Of a stretch of DNA of 64,000 nucleotides, positions 9,338-18,544 are shown piece after piece. The stretch spans positions 992,001 to 1,056,000 of the forward strand of contig NZ_OCSR01000001.1 of assembly GCF_900230185.1 (NCBI RefSeq), written 5' to 3'. The position numbers and the translations under genes were made by a program. The stretch's first letter is position 1. Every line of letters starts with the position of its first letter. The notes under the pieces are model-generated. The model made no database searches and was not told where the DNA came from. It saw only the letters and a program-made list of their open reading frames with translations. This stretch comes from Burkholderia sp. OK233 (lineage in GTDB: Bacteria; Pseudomonadota; Gammaproteobacteria; Burkholderiales; Burkholderiaceae).

Positions 9338-9685
9338 TTAACCAGGATTGCTGCGCGTTCCGATGCCGCCCACTCCCAGCAGATCTCCATAGGTTACGAC
9401 AGCGTTGATCCATTTTCTGAGTTCCCGGCGATCCAGATCGAGCAGTCGTTCCGGCAAGCCCGAGTCATCGGCGGCGCCCAGCATATTGTGAAGCGCGAGG
9501 AACGCCAGGGTTTGCGAATACATCACATGGGAAAGACGTAAGCGCATTTCCGGGTGCGCCTGAGCGGCCGCATGGGTATCTTCTATGGCGTACGCCAGCT
9601 TCTCGCTGATATAGCTCAGCGGGACACCGTCACGGGTTTCCCGGGTTGTGTACGCTGCGCCGTTGGGTGACAGTGGTAAATTCAT
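9338..9685 (-). CDS. Hypothetical protein, helical
   Basis: A 115-residue, mostly helical protein (AYAIEDTHAAAQAHPEMRLRL, MYSQTLAFLALHNMLGAA) without a signal peptide or known motif. It is the first gene of the small minus-strand series and lies downstream of a 380-bp AT-richer interval that probably carries its promoter. No family is recognised. Confidence 0.55.
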   Translation of the reverse strand: MNLPLSPNGAAYTTRETRDGVPLSYISEKLAYAIEDTHAAAQAHPEMRLRLSHVMYSQTLAFLALHNMLGAADDSGLPERLLDLDRRELRKWINAVVTYGDLLGVGGIGTRSNPG

Positions 9686-10065
9686 AGGTAGCCGTGTGTC
9701 AGTACCGGCAGTAAGAGAGCGAGCGATTCCGTCGATGATTTCATCTACTATGAAATTCCAGATTTTCAGAGCGATTACTGGTGGAAATCCAAACTTCTCT
9801 GTTGATGAGATTTGGCCAATCGACTATCGAAATCTACTATGCATTACTAATCTTGACGAAAAGAACGGGCGAATGTTAAACGGAAGTATTTCTTCCGTCC
9901 ACGGCCCGTTTGTCTGGATTTGTGTACTTTTGTCGCCAGCTAGGCGCTTGATGCGGCATGGACGGAAAGTCGTCCAAATTTGACGCTGGGTGCGTTACGC
10001 ACTATCGGTCGTAACCACCCGCATAGTCTCAACGCCGCCATTTTGCCGACACTTACAGTTAGACT
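9686..10065. other. Gene-free interval, AT-richer than its surroundings
   Basis: About 380 bp between the stop of the flavoprotein gene and the start of a small hypothetical gene. The central part (about 9720-9960) is clearly richer in A and T than the flanks. A 111-codon plus-strand frame crosses it, but its composition and lack of a ribosome binding site do not support a gene. A promoter for the 9685 gene is the likely content. I see no defined element. Confidence 0.4.
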
Positions 10066-11739
10066 TCACTCGTACAGAGCCAAATATTCATGCAGCGACT
10101 GAAGGACAGCGGCGCCCTCTCCGACAGCAGCTGCGACCCTCTTCACTGAACCACTGCGAACGTCGCCAACTGCAAAGATGCCTTGCCGGCTCGTCTCCAG
10201 AAATCGAGGTGGACGATCTGGCGGACACGCCTTAATTGCATCGGTGCCGGTGAGCACGAAGCCGTTCTTGTCCAGTGCAACACAATCGCCGAGCCAGCCG
10301 GTACTGGGCTGCGCACCGAGAAACAGGAAGACGTGCCGGATCGGCTTCTGTTCGATCTCCCCTTGCCGATCCCATTTGACCGATTCAAGTCGCTCCTCTC
10401 CGTACAGCTCGACGACCTGAGTCCGCTGATGAACGGTAATGTTGGACGCCGCATCGATCCGTCTGATCAGATAATTCGACATGCTCGTATTGAGTCCGTC
10501 ACCGCGAATCACGATGTGGACATGCCGCGCAAATCCCGCGAGGAAAACCGCTGCCTGACCGGCTGAATTTCCGCCACCAACGATGACCAATTCTTCGTTG
10601 GCACAAAACGCGGCTTCCATGAACGTTGCGCTGTAGTAAACGCCGCGCCCCTCGAAATTCTCCAGGCGGTCCAGCGGCGGTTTCCGATAACGCGCGCCAG
10701 TCGCGACGACGACGGCGCGGGCATATACGTGCTCGTCGTAATTGAGCCGAATGTGAAAAGGCGGTGCGTCCTGGCAATCGATGCCGAGCGCTTCAATGGG
10801 TACGCCGACCTCGGCACCGAATTTGCGGCATTGCGACAGGCCGCGGCCGGCAAGCGCTTGACCCGAGATGCCCGTTGGAAACCCGAAGTAATTTTCTATC
10901 TTTGAACTGGTGCCCGCCTGGCCACCCGGCGCCTTGGTGTCGAGAACCGCGACCCTCAAGCCTTCGGAGGCCGCGTACACTGCGGCCGCAAGACCTGCCG
11001 GTCCGGCGCCCACCACGACCACATCGAACCGCTCGCCATTCAGCTTGTCGGGACTGAGACCAACTGCATCGGCCACGGCGCGGTGCGTCGGGCTCTTCAG
11101 AACGTGACCTTGTAGCGTGATGACCACCGGTATATCAGCTTCCGTCGCGCCATTGCGTTCGAGAAGCGCCCGCGCTTCCTGATGCTCGACGATATCGAAG
11201 TAGGCCGATGGCTGACCGTTGCGGCTCAGAAAATGCCGAAGACGGAACGTGGCCGCAGACGCCGAACTGCCAATGACCAGAATACCCCCGCTCTGATCCT
11301 GAATAAAAGCGACCCGGCGCAGGATGAACGCGCGCATGATCGTCTCGCTTAATTCAGCTTCCGCGATCACGAGCGCACGCAGCGATTCCTCGTCGATAAC
11401 GATGACTTCGCAATCACTGGTGGCGCGCGCCGATGCCACCGCGGCGCGGCCGGCAAGCGTTCCGACCTCGCCGGTGAAGCTGCCTGGGCCGTGCGAGCCC
11501 AGCACATGGAGACCGGCTCCTGAGCCTCTCGTCGCCTCGATTTTCCCTGAGACGATGGCGAACATGGGAATATGCCGGTCGCCTTCGGTGAACAGCACAT
11601 CGCCTGTGTTCAGCCTGCGTCGCTCACCGTACCTCTCCAATAGTGCAAACTGTCTTTCATTCAGCGTTGGAAAAATCTGGTGGTGGCGGCTGCCGCCTGA
11701 CACCAATTCTCCAGATCCGCCCGAAGATTTGTCGCTCAT
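10066..11739 (-). CDS. Cyclic-nucleotide-binding, thioredoxin-reductase-like FAD oxidoreductase
   Basis: A 557-residue three-part protein. Residues about 20-135 form a cNMP-binding domain (GDVLFTEGDRHIPMF, GPGSFTGEVGTLAGR). Residues about 140-225 form a thioredoxin/glutaredoxin-like segment. The rest is an FAD/NAD(P)H module with GAGPAGLAAAVYAASEG and a second nucleotide fold VIVGGGNSAGQAA. The CxxC pair of true thioredoxin reductases is absent from its usual place after the first Rossmann segment (GGQAGTSSKIENYFGFP), so it is unlikely to reduce thioredoxin itself. The ATG at 11739 (MSDKSSGG) is preferred to an upstream start at 11832. A MarR-family gene lies upstream on the same strand. Confidence 0.85.
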   Translation of the reverse strand: MSDKSSGGSGELVSGGSRHHQIFPTLNERQFALLERYGERRRLNTGDVLFTEGDRHIPMFAIVSGKIEATRGSGAGLHVLGSHGPGSFTGEVGTLAGRAAVASARATSDCEVIVIDEESLRALVIAEAELSETIMRAFILRRVAFIQDQSGGILVIGSSASAATFRLRHFLSRNGQPSAYFDIVEHQEARALLERNGATEADIPVVITLQGHVLKSPTHRAVADAVGLSPDKLNGERFDVVVVGAGPAGLAAAVYAASEGLRVAVLDTKAPGGQAGTSSKIENYFGFPTGISGQALAGRGLSQCRKFGAEVGVPIEALGIDCQDAPPFHIRLNYDEHVYARAVVVATGARYRKPPLDRLENFEGRGVYYSATFMEAAFCANEELVIVGGGNSAGQAAVFLAGFARHVHIVIRGDGLNTSMSNYLIRRIDAASNITVHQRTQVVELYGEERLESVKWDRQGEIEQKPIRHVFLFLGAQPSTGWLGDCVALDKNGFVLTGTDAIKACPPDRPPRFLETSRQGIFAVGDVRSGSVKRVAAAVGEGAAVLQSLHEYLALYE

Positions 11740-12028
11740 GGAGAGATTCCAGATGAGTGGGCACAGATTGTGACCCGGGTGAGCACCTTGAGGGCACGAA
11801 TAATCAAAAGGATTCGAGACTGCGATCCGCAATGTCCGGACTGATTGTGTACCTGAATTTCGGTCGCAGTAAAGTGCGCGAGACGCGGTGGCTCGCCCGC
11901 ACGCTGGGTGGCAATGGCAGCGCGCCTATTCGAAAAGCCTTGAAGCGGCTGGTACCTGTCGCTTGGTGAATAGTTATGTGGCTGCGGCCTAACGAGCCAG
12001 CGTTGCCGCCGATTCTTGTTGCGTTTCC

Positions 12029-12529
12029 TCAGCTTTGGCGACGCGATCGGGGTTTACGCGGACGGTCTCCCCGCTCTGGTTCAGAAGGGATCACGTACGG
12101 CTCGAGTTCCATCAGGATCTCGTCGAGCCTGATACGTAGTTCCTTCGGCACTTGCGCCATCATCTCGGCATAGGCCTCAATTGTTATCTGGCGCATGGCC
12201 TCTATCTTTTTCAGGCCATCAGGTGTCAATTCAACACACTTCTGTCTGCGATCCTCGGCCGCCTCCCGACGATCCACCACGCCCTCCCGGTACAACCCGT
12301 CAACCATACGACTGGCCGCAGCATGACTCAGGCCAGTTGCCTCGGCCAGTTCAGCAATGGTCTGCGAATCGTGATGATGGAGGTGAAACAGGGAGATGAC
12401 GCGCGCGAAGGTCACGTCGCCGCTTAACATCGTCGACGCGTGGTGAAATACCCGCGAGGCAACCAATCCATACAGGAGTTCGAGTTTGCGCCCGATGCCG
12501 GTTGCACTACCTTTCATGCGCCTGTCCAT
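12029..12529 (-). CDS. MarR-family transcriptional regulator
   Basis: A 166-residue protein with the MarR winged helix: SQTIAELAEATGLSHAAASRMVDGLYREGVVDRREAAEDRR is the recognition helix and wing region (split here only for description), with flanking dimerisation helices. The start is uncertain: 12529 (MDRRMKGS) and 12517 (MKGSATG) are both possible and the frame is open to 12616. The target is unknown. The flavoprotein gene 289 bp downstream is a candidate. A composite of two insertion sequences lies just upstream (from 12712) and may have replaced its original upstream neighbour or promoter. Confidence 0.85.
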   Translation of the reverse strand: MDRRMKGSATGIGRKLELLYGLVASRVFHHASTMLSGDVTFARVISLFHLHHHDSQTIAELAEATGLSHAAASRMVDGLYREGVVDRREAAEDRRQKCVELTPDGLKKIEAMRQITIEAYAEMMAQVPKELRIRLDEILMELEPYVIPSEPERGDRPRKPRSRRQS

Positions 12530-12711
12530 TTCCGACGAATATTTGCATTGCGATACCCTGTGTTTACAGATTCCCCGCCACGGCCTGCCGCGTGAAGGCA
12601 GCGGGAAGGAGTGCATGCTGGCACACCTTCGATGTGTGGCGGGATTCTTCAGGTTCGATTTTCGCAGATATTCGCAGAAAGGACGTCAGTTGTATGCACG
12701 CACACATCTAG

Positions 12712-14192
12712 TCTTACTGTGTCACATATTCTGCGGGTCACTGCTTCGATGAATGGTGCAAGCGTTGCGTGAGGCGCAGTCCGAGCAAGATACGCAAGGT
12801 AGTAATGGAATCAGGAACGTGGCGTTGTGCGCGCTGGACTGCCGCGTGCGATGTAATCCGCGGGAAGCGCAGGCAGCGCGCGTTCAGCGAAGTTTTTTTT
12901 ATCGCCGGTACCTGATCCCATCCCGAGTCTCTGGGCCATCAGAAACCCATATGCGGCGATACTCAGTGTGGCGTGGTGGTGAAAACCGCGCCAGCCGCGC
13001 CCTTCGTAGTGCCCCAGTCCGAACTCCTGCTTTAGATCCTGATAGTCGCGTTCGATACGCCAGCGCATCTTGGTCACGAATACGAGTTGTTCAAGTGTCG
13101 CCTCCCCGGGAGCCGTACTGAGAAAGTATTTGAGCGGTTCTGTATCTCCATCGGGCCATTCAATGAGCAACCACTCTTCAGCACGCTGGGTACTGCTCCA
13201 ATAGTCGCGATGCGCGGGACGAACCCGCACGGCGGCAAATCGCGAGGAGAGTGCCGCGTTACTGCCTTCTCGCCAGGTGACGGTTTGCCAGGCGTTCGCG
13301 GGTAATTGCATGGCCAGCGCCTTGACCGTTTGCGGTTCGTGGCCTGGCGCACGACGCAGCAATGTAGGTGGCTTGCCATGCCCACTCCACGGCTTGGGCG
13401 GCAGCGGCGCCGTACCCGGCGCCCATACTGAGGTGCCCGGGCGAATCCCCACGGCGTATAGCAAACCCAACTCGCTTATCCCATCCCTAAAAGCCGTCTC
13501 ATCACCATATCCTGCATCGGCCAGCACGATACCCGGCACAATCCCGGATGCCATCGCTTCGCGCAGTTGGGCCAACGCAATCTGTGGTTTGGTTGCGAAG
13601 GCCTGATCGTCAGGAATGCCCGCGCGACGGGCGCGTTCCCGATCGTCAATCCATTCCTTGGGAACATACAGTTGCCAGGCGATAGGCAGGCTGCCGCGTT
13701 GCGTCGCGATCGACAAACTCACTGCGACCTGGCAGTTGTCCTGTTTTCCGAGCTGGCCACAGTACTGGCGTGCAACCCCCACCGAATGGCGACCCTTCTT
13801 CGGAAAACCGGTGTCGTCAATAATCCAGTAGTAGCCGGCCTCTTCAGCGGAATGCGCGCCTAGCGCGGGCATCACCCACTCGCGCACCCGCTGCATGATC
13901 GCCTTGTCGGACCACTCTGCCTTGGCAACAAAATGGTGGAGCGACTGATGCTTCGCACTCGCGTGGAGCGGATCAATATGCGCGGCCATTGGCTCGACGC
14001 TCTTTCGTGACAGCGGCAGCACCAGGCCAGAACAGTAGCCTTTAAGGCCGGCGTGGCGATCCGCGTGCCCTAACTCTTGTGCCAGATAGTTCAGATACAC
14101 TTCAAACTCGTCGATATCTTCTGTCATTGCGATCGCCCGTAGTCTCTATTAGTTCATACTACCAGGTATCGTATTTTATTGACACAGTAAGA
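12712..14192 (-). mobile_element. IS701-like insertion sequence
   Basis: Perfect inverted ends are visible: TCTTACTGTGTCA at 12712-12724 and its complement at 14180-14192. Both ends abut the palindromic tetranucleotide CTAG (12708-12711 on the left; 14193-14196 on the right, where a second element has since inserted). This fits the YTAR four-base target duplication known for IS701-type elements. The one transposase gene fills the element on the minus strand. Exact identity at both ends suggests a recent, probably intact copy. Confidence 0.85.
12811..14127 (-). CDS. IS701-family DDE transposase
   Basis: A 438-residue transposase. The three acidic catalytic positions can be picked out: IIDDTGFPKKG (first D), IVLADAGYGDE (second D) and the C-terminal RWRIERDYQDLKQEFGLGHYEGR region containing the catalytic E. 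Length and motifs fit the IS701 family DDE_5-type transposases. The frame is intact. It lies inside the inverted repeats of the element at 12712-14192, so it moves that element and has no link to the neighbouring genes. Confidence 0.9.
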   Translation of the reverse strand: MTEDIDEFEVYLNYLAQELGHADRHAGLKGYCSGLVLPLSRKSVEPMAAHIDPLHASAKHQSLHHFVAKAEWSDKAIMQRVREWVMPALGAHSAEEAGYYWIIDDTGFPKKGRHSVGVARQYCGQLGKQDNCQVAVSLSIATQRGSLPIAWQLYVPKEWIDDRERARRAGIPDDQAFATKPQIALAQLREAMASGIVPGIVLADAGYGDETAFRDGISELGLLYAVGIRPGTSVWAPGTAPLPPKPWSGHGKPPTLLRRAPGHEPQTVKALAMQLPANAWQTVTWREGSNAALSSRFAAVRVRPAHRDYWSSTQRAEEWLLIEWPDGDTEPLKYFLSTAPGEATLEQLVFVTKMRWRIERDYQDLKQEFGLGHYEGRGWRGFHHHATLSIAAYGFLMAQRLGMGSGTGDKKNFAERALPALPADYIARGSPARTTPRS

Positions 14193-14195
14193 CTA

Positions 14196-15350
14196 GTGTT
14201 CCGTCCCAGAAATAACTTTACGTAAATTTGGATTGTTCTATGATCGAGTCGTGACGGACAGGAGGCGATCATGGGACGCAAGGGGATCGAGGTTGTGGTG
14301 TCGGAACTGGAGCGAGAACAGTTGCTGTCCATGAGTCGCTCGCGTTCGTTGCCTCATTCTCTGGTGCGTCGAGCAAAGATTGTCCTGATGGCCGCTGACG
14401 GTCACACGACCACGGAAATTGCAACGCAGTGCGAACTGACGCCACCGGCGATCACGCACTGGAAGAAGCGGTTTGTCGCTCAGGGGCTTGCGGGTCTGCA
14501 TGATGAAGCTCGCCCAGGCCGACCGCGCACACATGACGACGAGGCGGTCGCGGAATTGCTGGCTAGGGTGTTGCATGAGAAGCCGGACGGGGCAACGCAC
14601 TGGAGCGTGCGTTCCGCGGCCGCGCAGACAGGGATTTCGAAGAGTTCGGTTGCCCGGTATCTGTCGCTGTTCGGTATACAGCCCCATCGTTCAAAGAGCT
14701 TCAAGCTTTCTACTGATTCATTCTTCGTCGAGAAGGTGCGCGATATTGTCGGACTGTACCTGAGCCCGCCCACCAACGCCCTGGTGCTGTGCGTCGACGA
14801 GAAGAGCCAGTGTCAGGCGCTGGAGCGCACGCAGCCGATGCTGCCGATGGGACTGGGCTATCTCGAAGGGGTGACGCATGATTACGTCCGACATGGCACC
14901 ACAACCTTGTTCGCTGCGCTCAATGCAGCAACGGGCGAAGTCATTGCTCAATGCAAGCCACGCCACCGGCATCAGGAATTCCTGGCGTTCCTCAGGCATA
15001 TTGACCAGGCGGTGCCGGCCAATCTCGACGTGCATCTGGTCGTCGACAACTACGCGACACACAAGCATCCGAGGGTCAGGGCGTGGCTCGCCAGGCATAC
15101 GCGCTATCACATGCACTTCACGCCGACCTACTCGAGCTGGCTGAATCAGGTTGAACGCTGGTTTGGCCTGATTACTCAGCAGGCGATCCGTCGCGGGTCA
15201 TTCAGAAACGTGCGCCAGCTCATTGCCAGCATCGAGCGTTATACCGAGCAGTACAACCAGCACAAGCGGCCGTTCGTATGGACCGCAACAGCCGATTCCA
15301 TTCTCCAGAAGGTGGCCCGGCTATGCAAAGTTATTTCTGGGACGGAACAC
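14196..15350 (+). mobile_element. IS630-family insertion sequence, inserted in the IS701-like element's target duplication
   Basis: The left end GTGTTCCGTCCCAGAAATAA begins at 14196 and its complement ends at 15350. Both ends are flanked by TA (14194-14195 and 15351-15352), the IS630/Tc1 target duplication. The TA used is the centre of the CTAG that forms the right-hand duplication of the IS701-like element, so this element arrived second. Removing it restores CTAG followed by TGCAGTCTG. Confidence 0.9.
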
Positions 15351-15353
15351 TAG
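14271..15353 (+). CDS. IS630-family transposase
   Basis: A 360-residue transposase with an N-terminal homeodomain-like HTH ([28 protein letters not shown]) and a DDE/DDD catalytic core: [29 protein letters not shown] and [12 protein letters not shown]. The frame is intact and a GGAGG-like site lies before the ATG. The coding sequence runs through the right inverted repeat, and its TAG stop is made from the duplicated TA plus the following G, so the stop is supplied by the target site. Confidence 0.92.
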   Translation: MGRKGIEVVVSELEREQLLSMSRSRSLPHSLVRRAKIVLMAADGHTTTEIATQCELTPPAITHWKKRFVAQGLAGLHDEARPGRPRTHDDEAVAELLARVLHEKPDGATHWSVRSAAAQTGISKSSVARYLSLFGIQPHRSKSFKLSTDSFFVEKVRDIVGLYLSPPTNALVLCVDEKSQCQALERTQPMLPMGLGYLEGVTHDYVRHGTTTLFAALNAATGEVIAQCKPRHRHQEFLAFLRHIDQAVPANLDVHLVVDNYATHKHPRVRAWLARHTRYHMHFTPTYSSWLNQVERWFGLITQQAIRRGSFRNVRQLIASIERYTEQYNQHKRPFVWTATADSILQKVARLCKVISGTEH

Positions 15354-15403
15354 TGCAGTCTGACTGTTCTTGCAGGTTGGCATTTCGCCCGACATAAGTG
15401 GAA

Positions 15404-15427
15404 CTGGTGCCGCGGGCTCGGCACCAG
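15404..15427 (-). terminator. GC-rich hairpin after the binding-protein pseudogene
   Basis: CTGGTGCCG and CGGCACCAG form a perfect 9-bp stem with a 6-base loop, 24 bases beyond the stop of the pseudogene on the minus strand. There is no clear T-run after it, so it may be a weak or Rho-assisted terminator or an attenuator-like relic. Confidence 0.4.
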
Positions 15428-15450
15428 CTTCAACTTCAGGCGCAGCACGG

Positions 15451-15902
15451 TCAGTCGTTGCGCAGCTTCCATTTCCCGTCGACGATTTCGACGATCACCC
15501 TCGCACGCCGATCAAGACCATTGTGATCCGCTTTAGTCGTGTTCATGACGCCATGAGACAGCGGCAAATCCTTGACGTTCTCAAGTGCCGCGCGCAACGC
15601 TTCGCGGAACTCGGGCGTGCCAGGCGGGGCCTTTTTCAGGGCCTCAGGAATCGCCCGCTGCAGCATCTGACCGGCATCCCCCCCGTGGCCGCCAAATGTC
15701 GCCCATCGAGCACGATGTAATGGATGCTCCCGCCGCCGATCTCCTTCGGCAACAGTGCGATCGTGTTCTTCTCCGGTACGCCGAATGAAGCTGCCGGTCC
15801 CGTTGTCGATAGCGTCACGCCGATCTTGACCTGCGCCTGCGCGGCGACCGAAACGAATAACGAGGTCGCGAGCAGGCTCAGCATGGATATAGCGAGTTTC
15901 AT
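15451..15902 (-). pseudogene. Branched-chain amino-acid-type ABC binding protein, internally deleted
   Basis: The ATG at 15902 opens a good signal peptide (MKLAISMLSLLATSLFVSVA) and the mature N-terminus VKIGVTLSTTGPAASFGVP of a LivJ-type periplasmic binding protein. After about 66 residues (IHYIVLD) the sequence jumps to the C-terminal part of the same family, but in another frame: WATFGGHGGDAGQMLQRAIPEAL onward to the stop at 15451. The join is near 15705. About 250-300 codons are missing between the two pieces, judging by the usual family length of about 380-400 residues. A deletion plus frameshift makes this non-functional. No permease or ATPase genes remain nearby. Confidence 0.8.
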
Positions 15903-15940
15903 AGGATTGCCCCGCTTTATTGGCAGGTATTCACGCGTGT

Positions 15941-17485
15941 CTAGCTTGCGGCACAGGTGTAGCTGGCCGCGGCGCTCACGTTGCCAGAGCCCGAATAGTG
16001 CGGCACGGTTGGGTACGGGCAGTCCGGCAGGGACGACGTCACGTTGCCGTTGGAGTCGAATTTCGTCAGTAGCAACTGCCCGGGGGCAGTACCCTGTTCG
16101 ACCCACGCGATCATCGCGCCGAGATAGTCTGTTTGATCAGGACCGTTGCCGCCGAGTACGTGGCCCACCCCTGGTTCGAGATAGAAGCGTGCATTGCCTC
16201 CAGCGGACCCGGCAAGCTGTACAACGGTTTGCCAGTTGCGCAGATGGTCGCGTGGTGAAATCAACGGGTCAGCTGCGCCGTTGAACGAAATCAGCTTTTT
16301 GCCTGCCATCAGATATTGCGCGATGGCCTGCAGGTTGTGATCTGCTCCCACGTTTTGCAGCCCTGCGGCAATGACCGCATACGAGGTGTCGACGTTGAAG
16401 TTCGCTTGCAGACTGCCTGGTACCGTGGCGGGCAGCAGCCAATTCGAATTGCCCGTGCCGATCGCCGCGAAGCCGCCACCCAACCCGCCGTATGAACCGA
16501 CCCCGAACATGGAGCCGAAGTCCGCCCAGTTGTACCCGGAAAACAGTAACTGGCCACCGCTTGTCGACAATGGCGCGACTATCCGCTGCACGGTTTGCAA
16601 CTGCGCCGGCGAAAGACAGATTGCCGCGGGCGCACCGGATGCACCACACTGCAAGGTCGATGGATCAAAGGTACAGGCAGCAGGATTCAGGATCACGCCG
16701 TTGGCGTTCCCGCATTGCGCGACTGCCGCGGAATACGCTGCTGTCCACTGAGCACTTGAGGGCATCGCAGCGGAACCGGCAAGCGTTGCTGTATTCAGCA
16801 TCGCCGTTACCTGGGTTCCCATGTTCATGCTCTCGTCGCCGGCGATGATGCCGTCGTAGTCTCCCGGCTGATTCTGAGCGGCAAGATAGGCCTCGCGGCC
16901 ACCGTTCGACGCGCCGCTGAAGTACGTATATTTCGGCGCTGAACCGTAAAAGGCGGTAATCACTGCCTTGGCGAAATGAACCGTGATACCCGTCGATGCA
17001 TACGCGTAGTCCTTCTGCGCCGTTGCATTCGTCAGCAGATCCGCCGGATTACCCGTGCGGTTTCCGCCATTCGAATCGGTATAGGCAATCCCACGGGCCA
17101 ATGGCTTGATGAGCGGGAACTGTGCGGATGTTGATTCGACTGTTGGGATGCTCCCATCGAAACCACTGCCACCCTGCTGGAGCAGCCGATTCGACCAGTT
17201 GTCGGGAAGATCGACCTCGATGTCGAGTGTGGTATTGGCGGCTCCCGTTGCACTGACCTTGCAATAACCCGGGTTGCCACCCCCGGTCGCGATGCGTGAA
17301 GTTGCCGTCACCGTAATGCCAGTGAACTGCTGGCCGTTTATCTTCGTGCACAGCGCCGCATAGTCGACTGGCGCCGGCGACGCTACATTGTCCGAACTGC
17401 CACACCCCGAAAGTGCGAGGACGCATCCTCCCACCGCCAATGCGATGACGAGTCGCCTGGCATTGCATTCAATCCAGCTCTTCAC
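15941..17485 (-). CDS. Tannase/feruloyl esterase family lipoprotein
   Basis: A 514-residue secreted esterase. The GTG at 17485 is chosen because GGAG lies nine bases upstream and the protein then begins with a basic, hydrophobic lipoprotein signal ending in LALSGCGSS (lipobox Cys). The serine hydrolase nucleophile lies in SGASNGGREA, the acid is probably D in GAADPLISP and the histidine is in GVGHVLGG, with paired cysteines typical of the tannase fold. The family cleaves ester bonds of gallic or ferulic acid conjugates and related aromatic esters. The anchored form should act outside the inner membrane. A possible repressor site lies upstream at 17624-17667. Confidence 0.88.
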   Translation of the reverse strand: MKSWIECNARRLVIALAVGGCVLALSGCGSSDNVASPAPVDYAALCTKINGQQFTGITVTATSRIATGGGNPGYCKVSATGAANTTLDIEVDLPDNWSNRLLQQGGSGFDGSIPTVESTSAQFPLIKPLARGIAYTDSNGGNRTGNPADLLTNATAQKDYAYASTGITVHFAKAVITAFYGSAPKYTYFSGASNGGREAYLAAQNQPGDYDGIIAGDESMNMGTQVTAMLNTATLAGSAAMPSSAQWTAAYSAAVAQCGNANGVILNPAACTFDPSTLQCGASGAPAAICLSPAQLQTVQRIVAPLSTSGGQLLFSGYNWADFGSMFGVGSYGGLGGGFAAIGTGNSNWLLPATVPGSLQANFNVDTSYAVIAAGLQNVGADHNLQAIAQYLMAGKKLISFNGAADPLISPRDHLRNWQTVVQLAGSAGGNARFYLEPGVGHVLGGNGPDQTDYLGAMIAWVEQGTAPGQLLLTKFDSNGNVTSSLPDCPYPTVPHYSGSGNVSAAASYTCAAS

Positions 17486-17623
17486 GTTGGTATCTCCAGA
17501 TGTAGGTGTCGTATTTATTGCCGTCGAGGCCGGAGAGTCGGGTTCTTCGCTTTCGTCGGCACGAGCAGGATCGCTGCCCGGCGACGGGAAGTAGATGGGT
17601 AATCCGAAGGAACACATCCGCCT

Positions 17624-17667
17624 GATTGACCGGGCCGGACATTAATAAACCGTCCGGTCGTTCAATC
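17624..17667. promoter_or_regulatory. Imperfect inverted repeat, possible TetR-type operator
   Basis: ATTGACCGGGCCGGAC and GTCCGGTCGTTCAAT form facing arms about 140 bp upstream of the esterase start; the right arm contains ACCGTCCGGT, a common TetR/AcrR operator style. No TetR gene lies in the window. The site is inferred from symmetry alone. The rest of 17668-18071 shows no gene. Confidence 0.3.
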
Positions 17668-18071
17668 AATGTGTGTAACGTTAGGATCGTTTTGGCTCGA
17701 CGCCAAGCGGGGTTAACCCGTTTGGCTGGTGAGATATGCGATTACAAGGTGGATAGCGGGTGGAAAGGAAACCAGGCTTAGCTGAATAATGCTCATGCAC
17801 ATGTACCTACTTTGTGCATTATATGTGTCACTGCATATAGTTGACGCAACATATACGGCGATCGGCAGGAATCTGTCAACCGCGGACGTCTGCCCGGATT
17901 TGTCTCCAATCTTTTTTAGTCGCCTGAGGCGGCGACCTATTCGTTCGTGTGCGGCGCGACAATACTTCCGGGATCCGCATCAAAATGCGCCGAAATCTTT
18001 GTCGGTGAGATGGACTCACTCGGCGCTTGAGATATCACCTCGACGCCCGACACCTCAGATACAGGCGGTGA

Positions 18072-18464
18072 TTACACCGGGTGATCCGTGTTATCGATAT
18101 CGACAGCAACGACCCAATCGCCCCGCTCCATCTTCCATACCACCACGTATTTCCCGCGGATCTCGACTGGATCACCGCCCCGTGCCAAGCTGACGACGTA
18201 GCTACCGACGTCATACGCGATGTCGAGACTCGCAGATACGGTCAGCGATGGGGTGTAGAGCGCCTTGAAGTCAGGGCGCGTGAAATATGTACGCCATACG
18301 GCGATAACCGCGTCCTTGCCAACATGCCGCGGCCGTCCCGGTTGCATATATACGGCGTCACTCGCGTAGATTGACGCTATCGCGTCGATGTCCTTTTCCG
18401 TTATAGCTGTCATCCATACGTCATACCGGGAAAGAAGATGGTCCCGAATGTCCTGTTCTGTCAT
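18072..18464 (-). CDS. NTF2-like (SnoaL/DUF4440-type) small protein
   Basis: A 130-residue protein of the NTF2-like fold: N-terminal helices (IRDHLLSRYDVWMTAITEKD), the typical IDAIASIYASDAVYMQPG turn, and the strand-rich end with GKYVVVWKMERGDWVVAVDIDN. Members are isomerases, cyclases or ligand binders, and the substrate cannot be deduced. It lies 80 bp downstream of the HPPD gene on the same strand and could be co-transcribed with it. Confidence 0.75.
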   Translation of the reverse strand: MTEQDIRDHLLSRYDVWMTAITEKDIDAIASIYASDAVYMQPGRPRHVGKDAVIAVWRTYFTRPDFKALYTPSLTVSASLDIAYDVGSYVVSLARGGDPVEIRGKYVVVWKMERGDWVVAVDIDNTDHPV

Positions 18465-18544
18465 GGCTTCATTCCTTCAAGGTTCCCGTTGATCAGGGTC
18501 AGTGAACGGGTCGGTAGCAGGGACCGTTGGGCCCCGCTACGCAA

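Noticed and set aside
9648..9983. 111-codon plus-strand frame in the AT-richer interval
   Set aside because: No ribosome binding site, no family resemblance, and it overlaps a minus-strand gene start.
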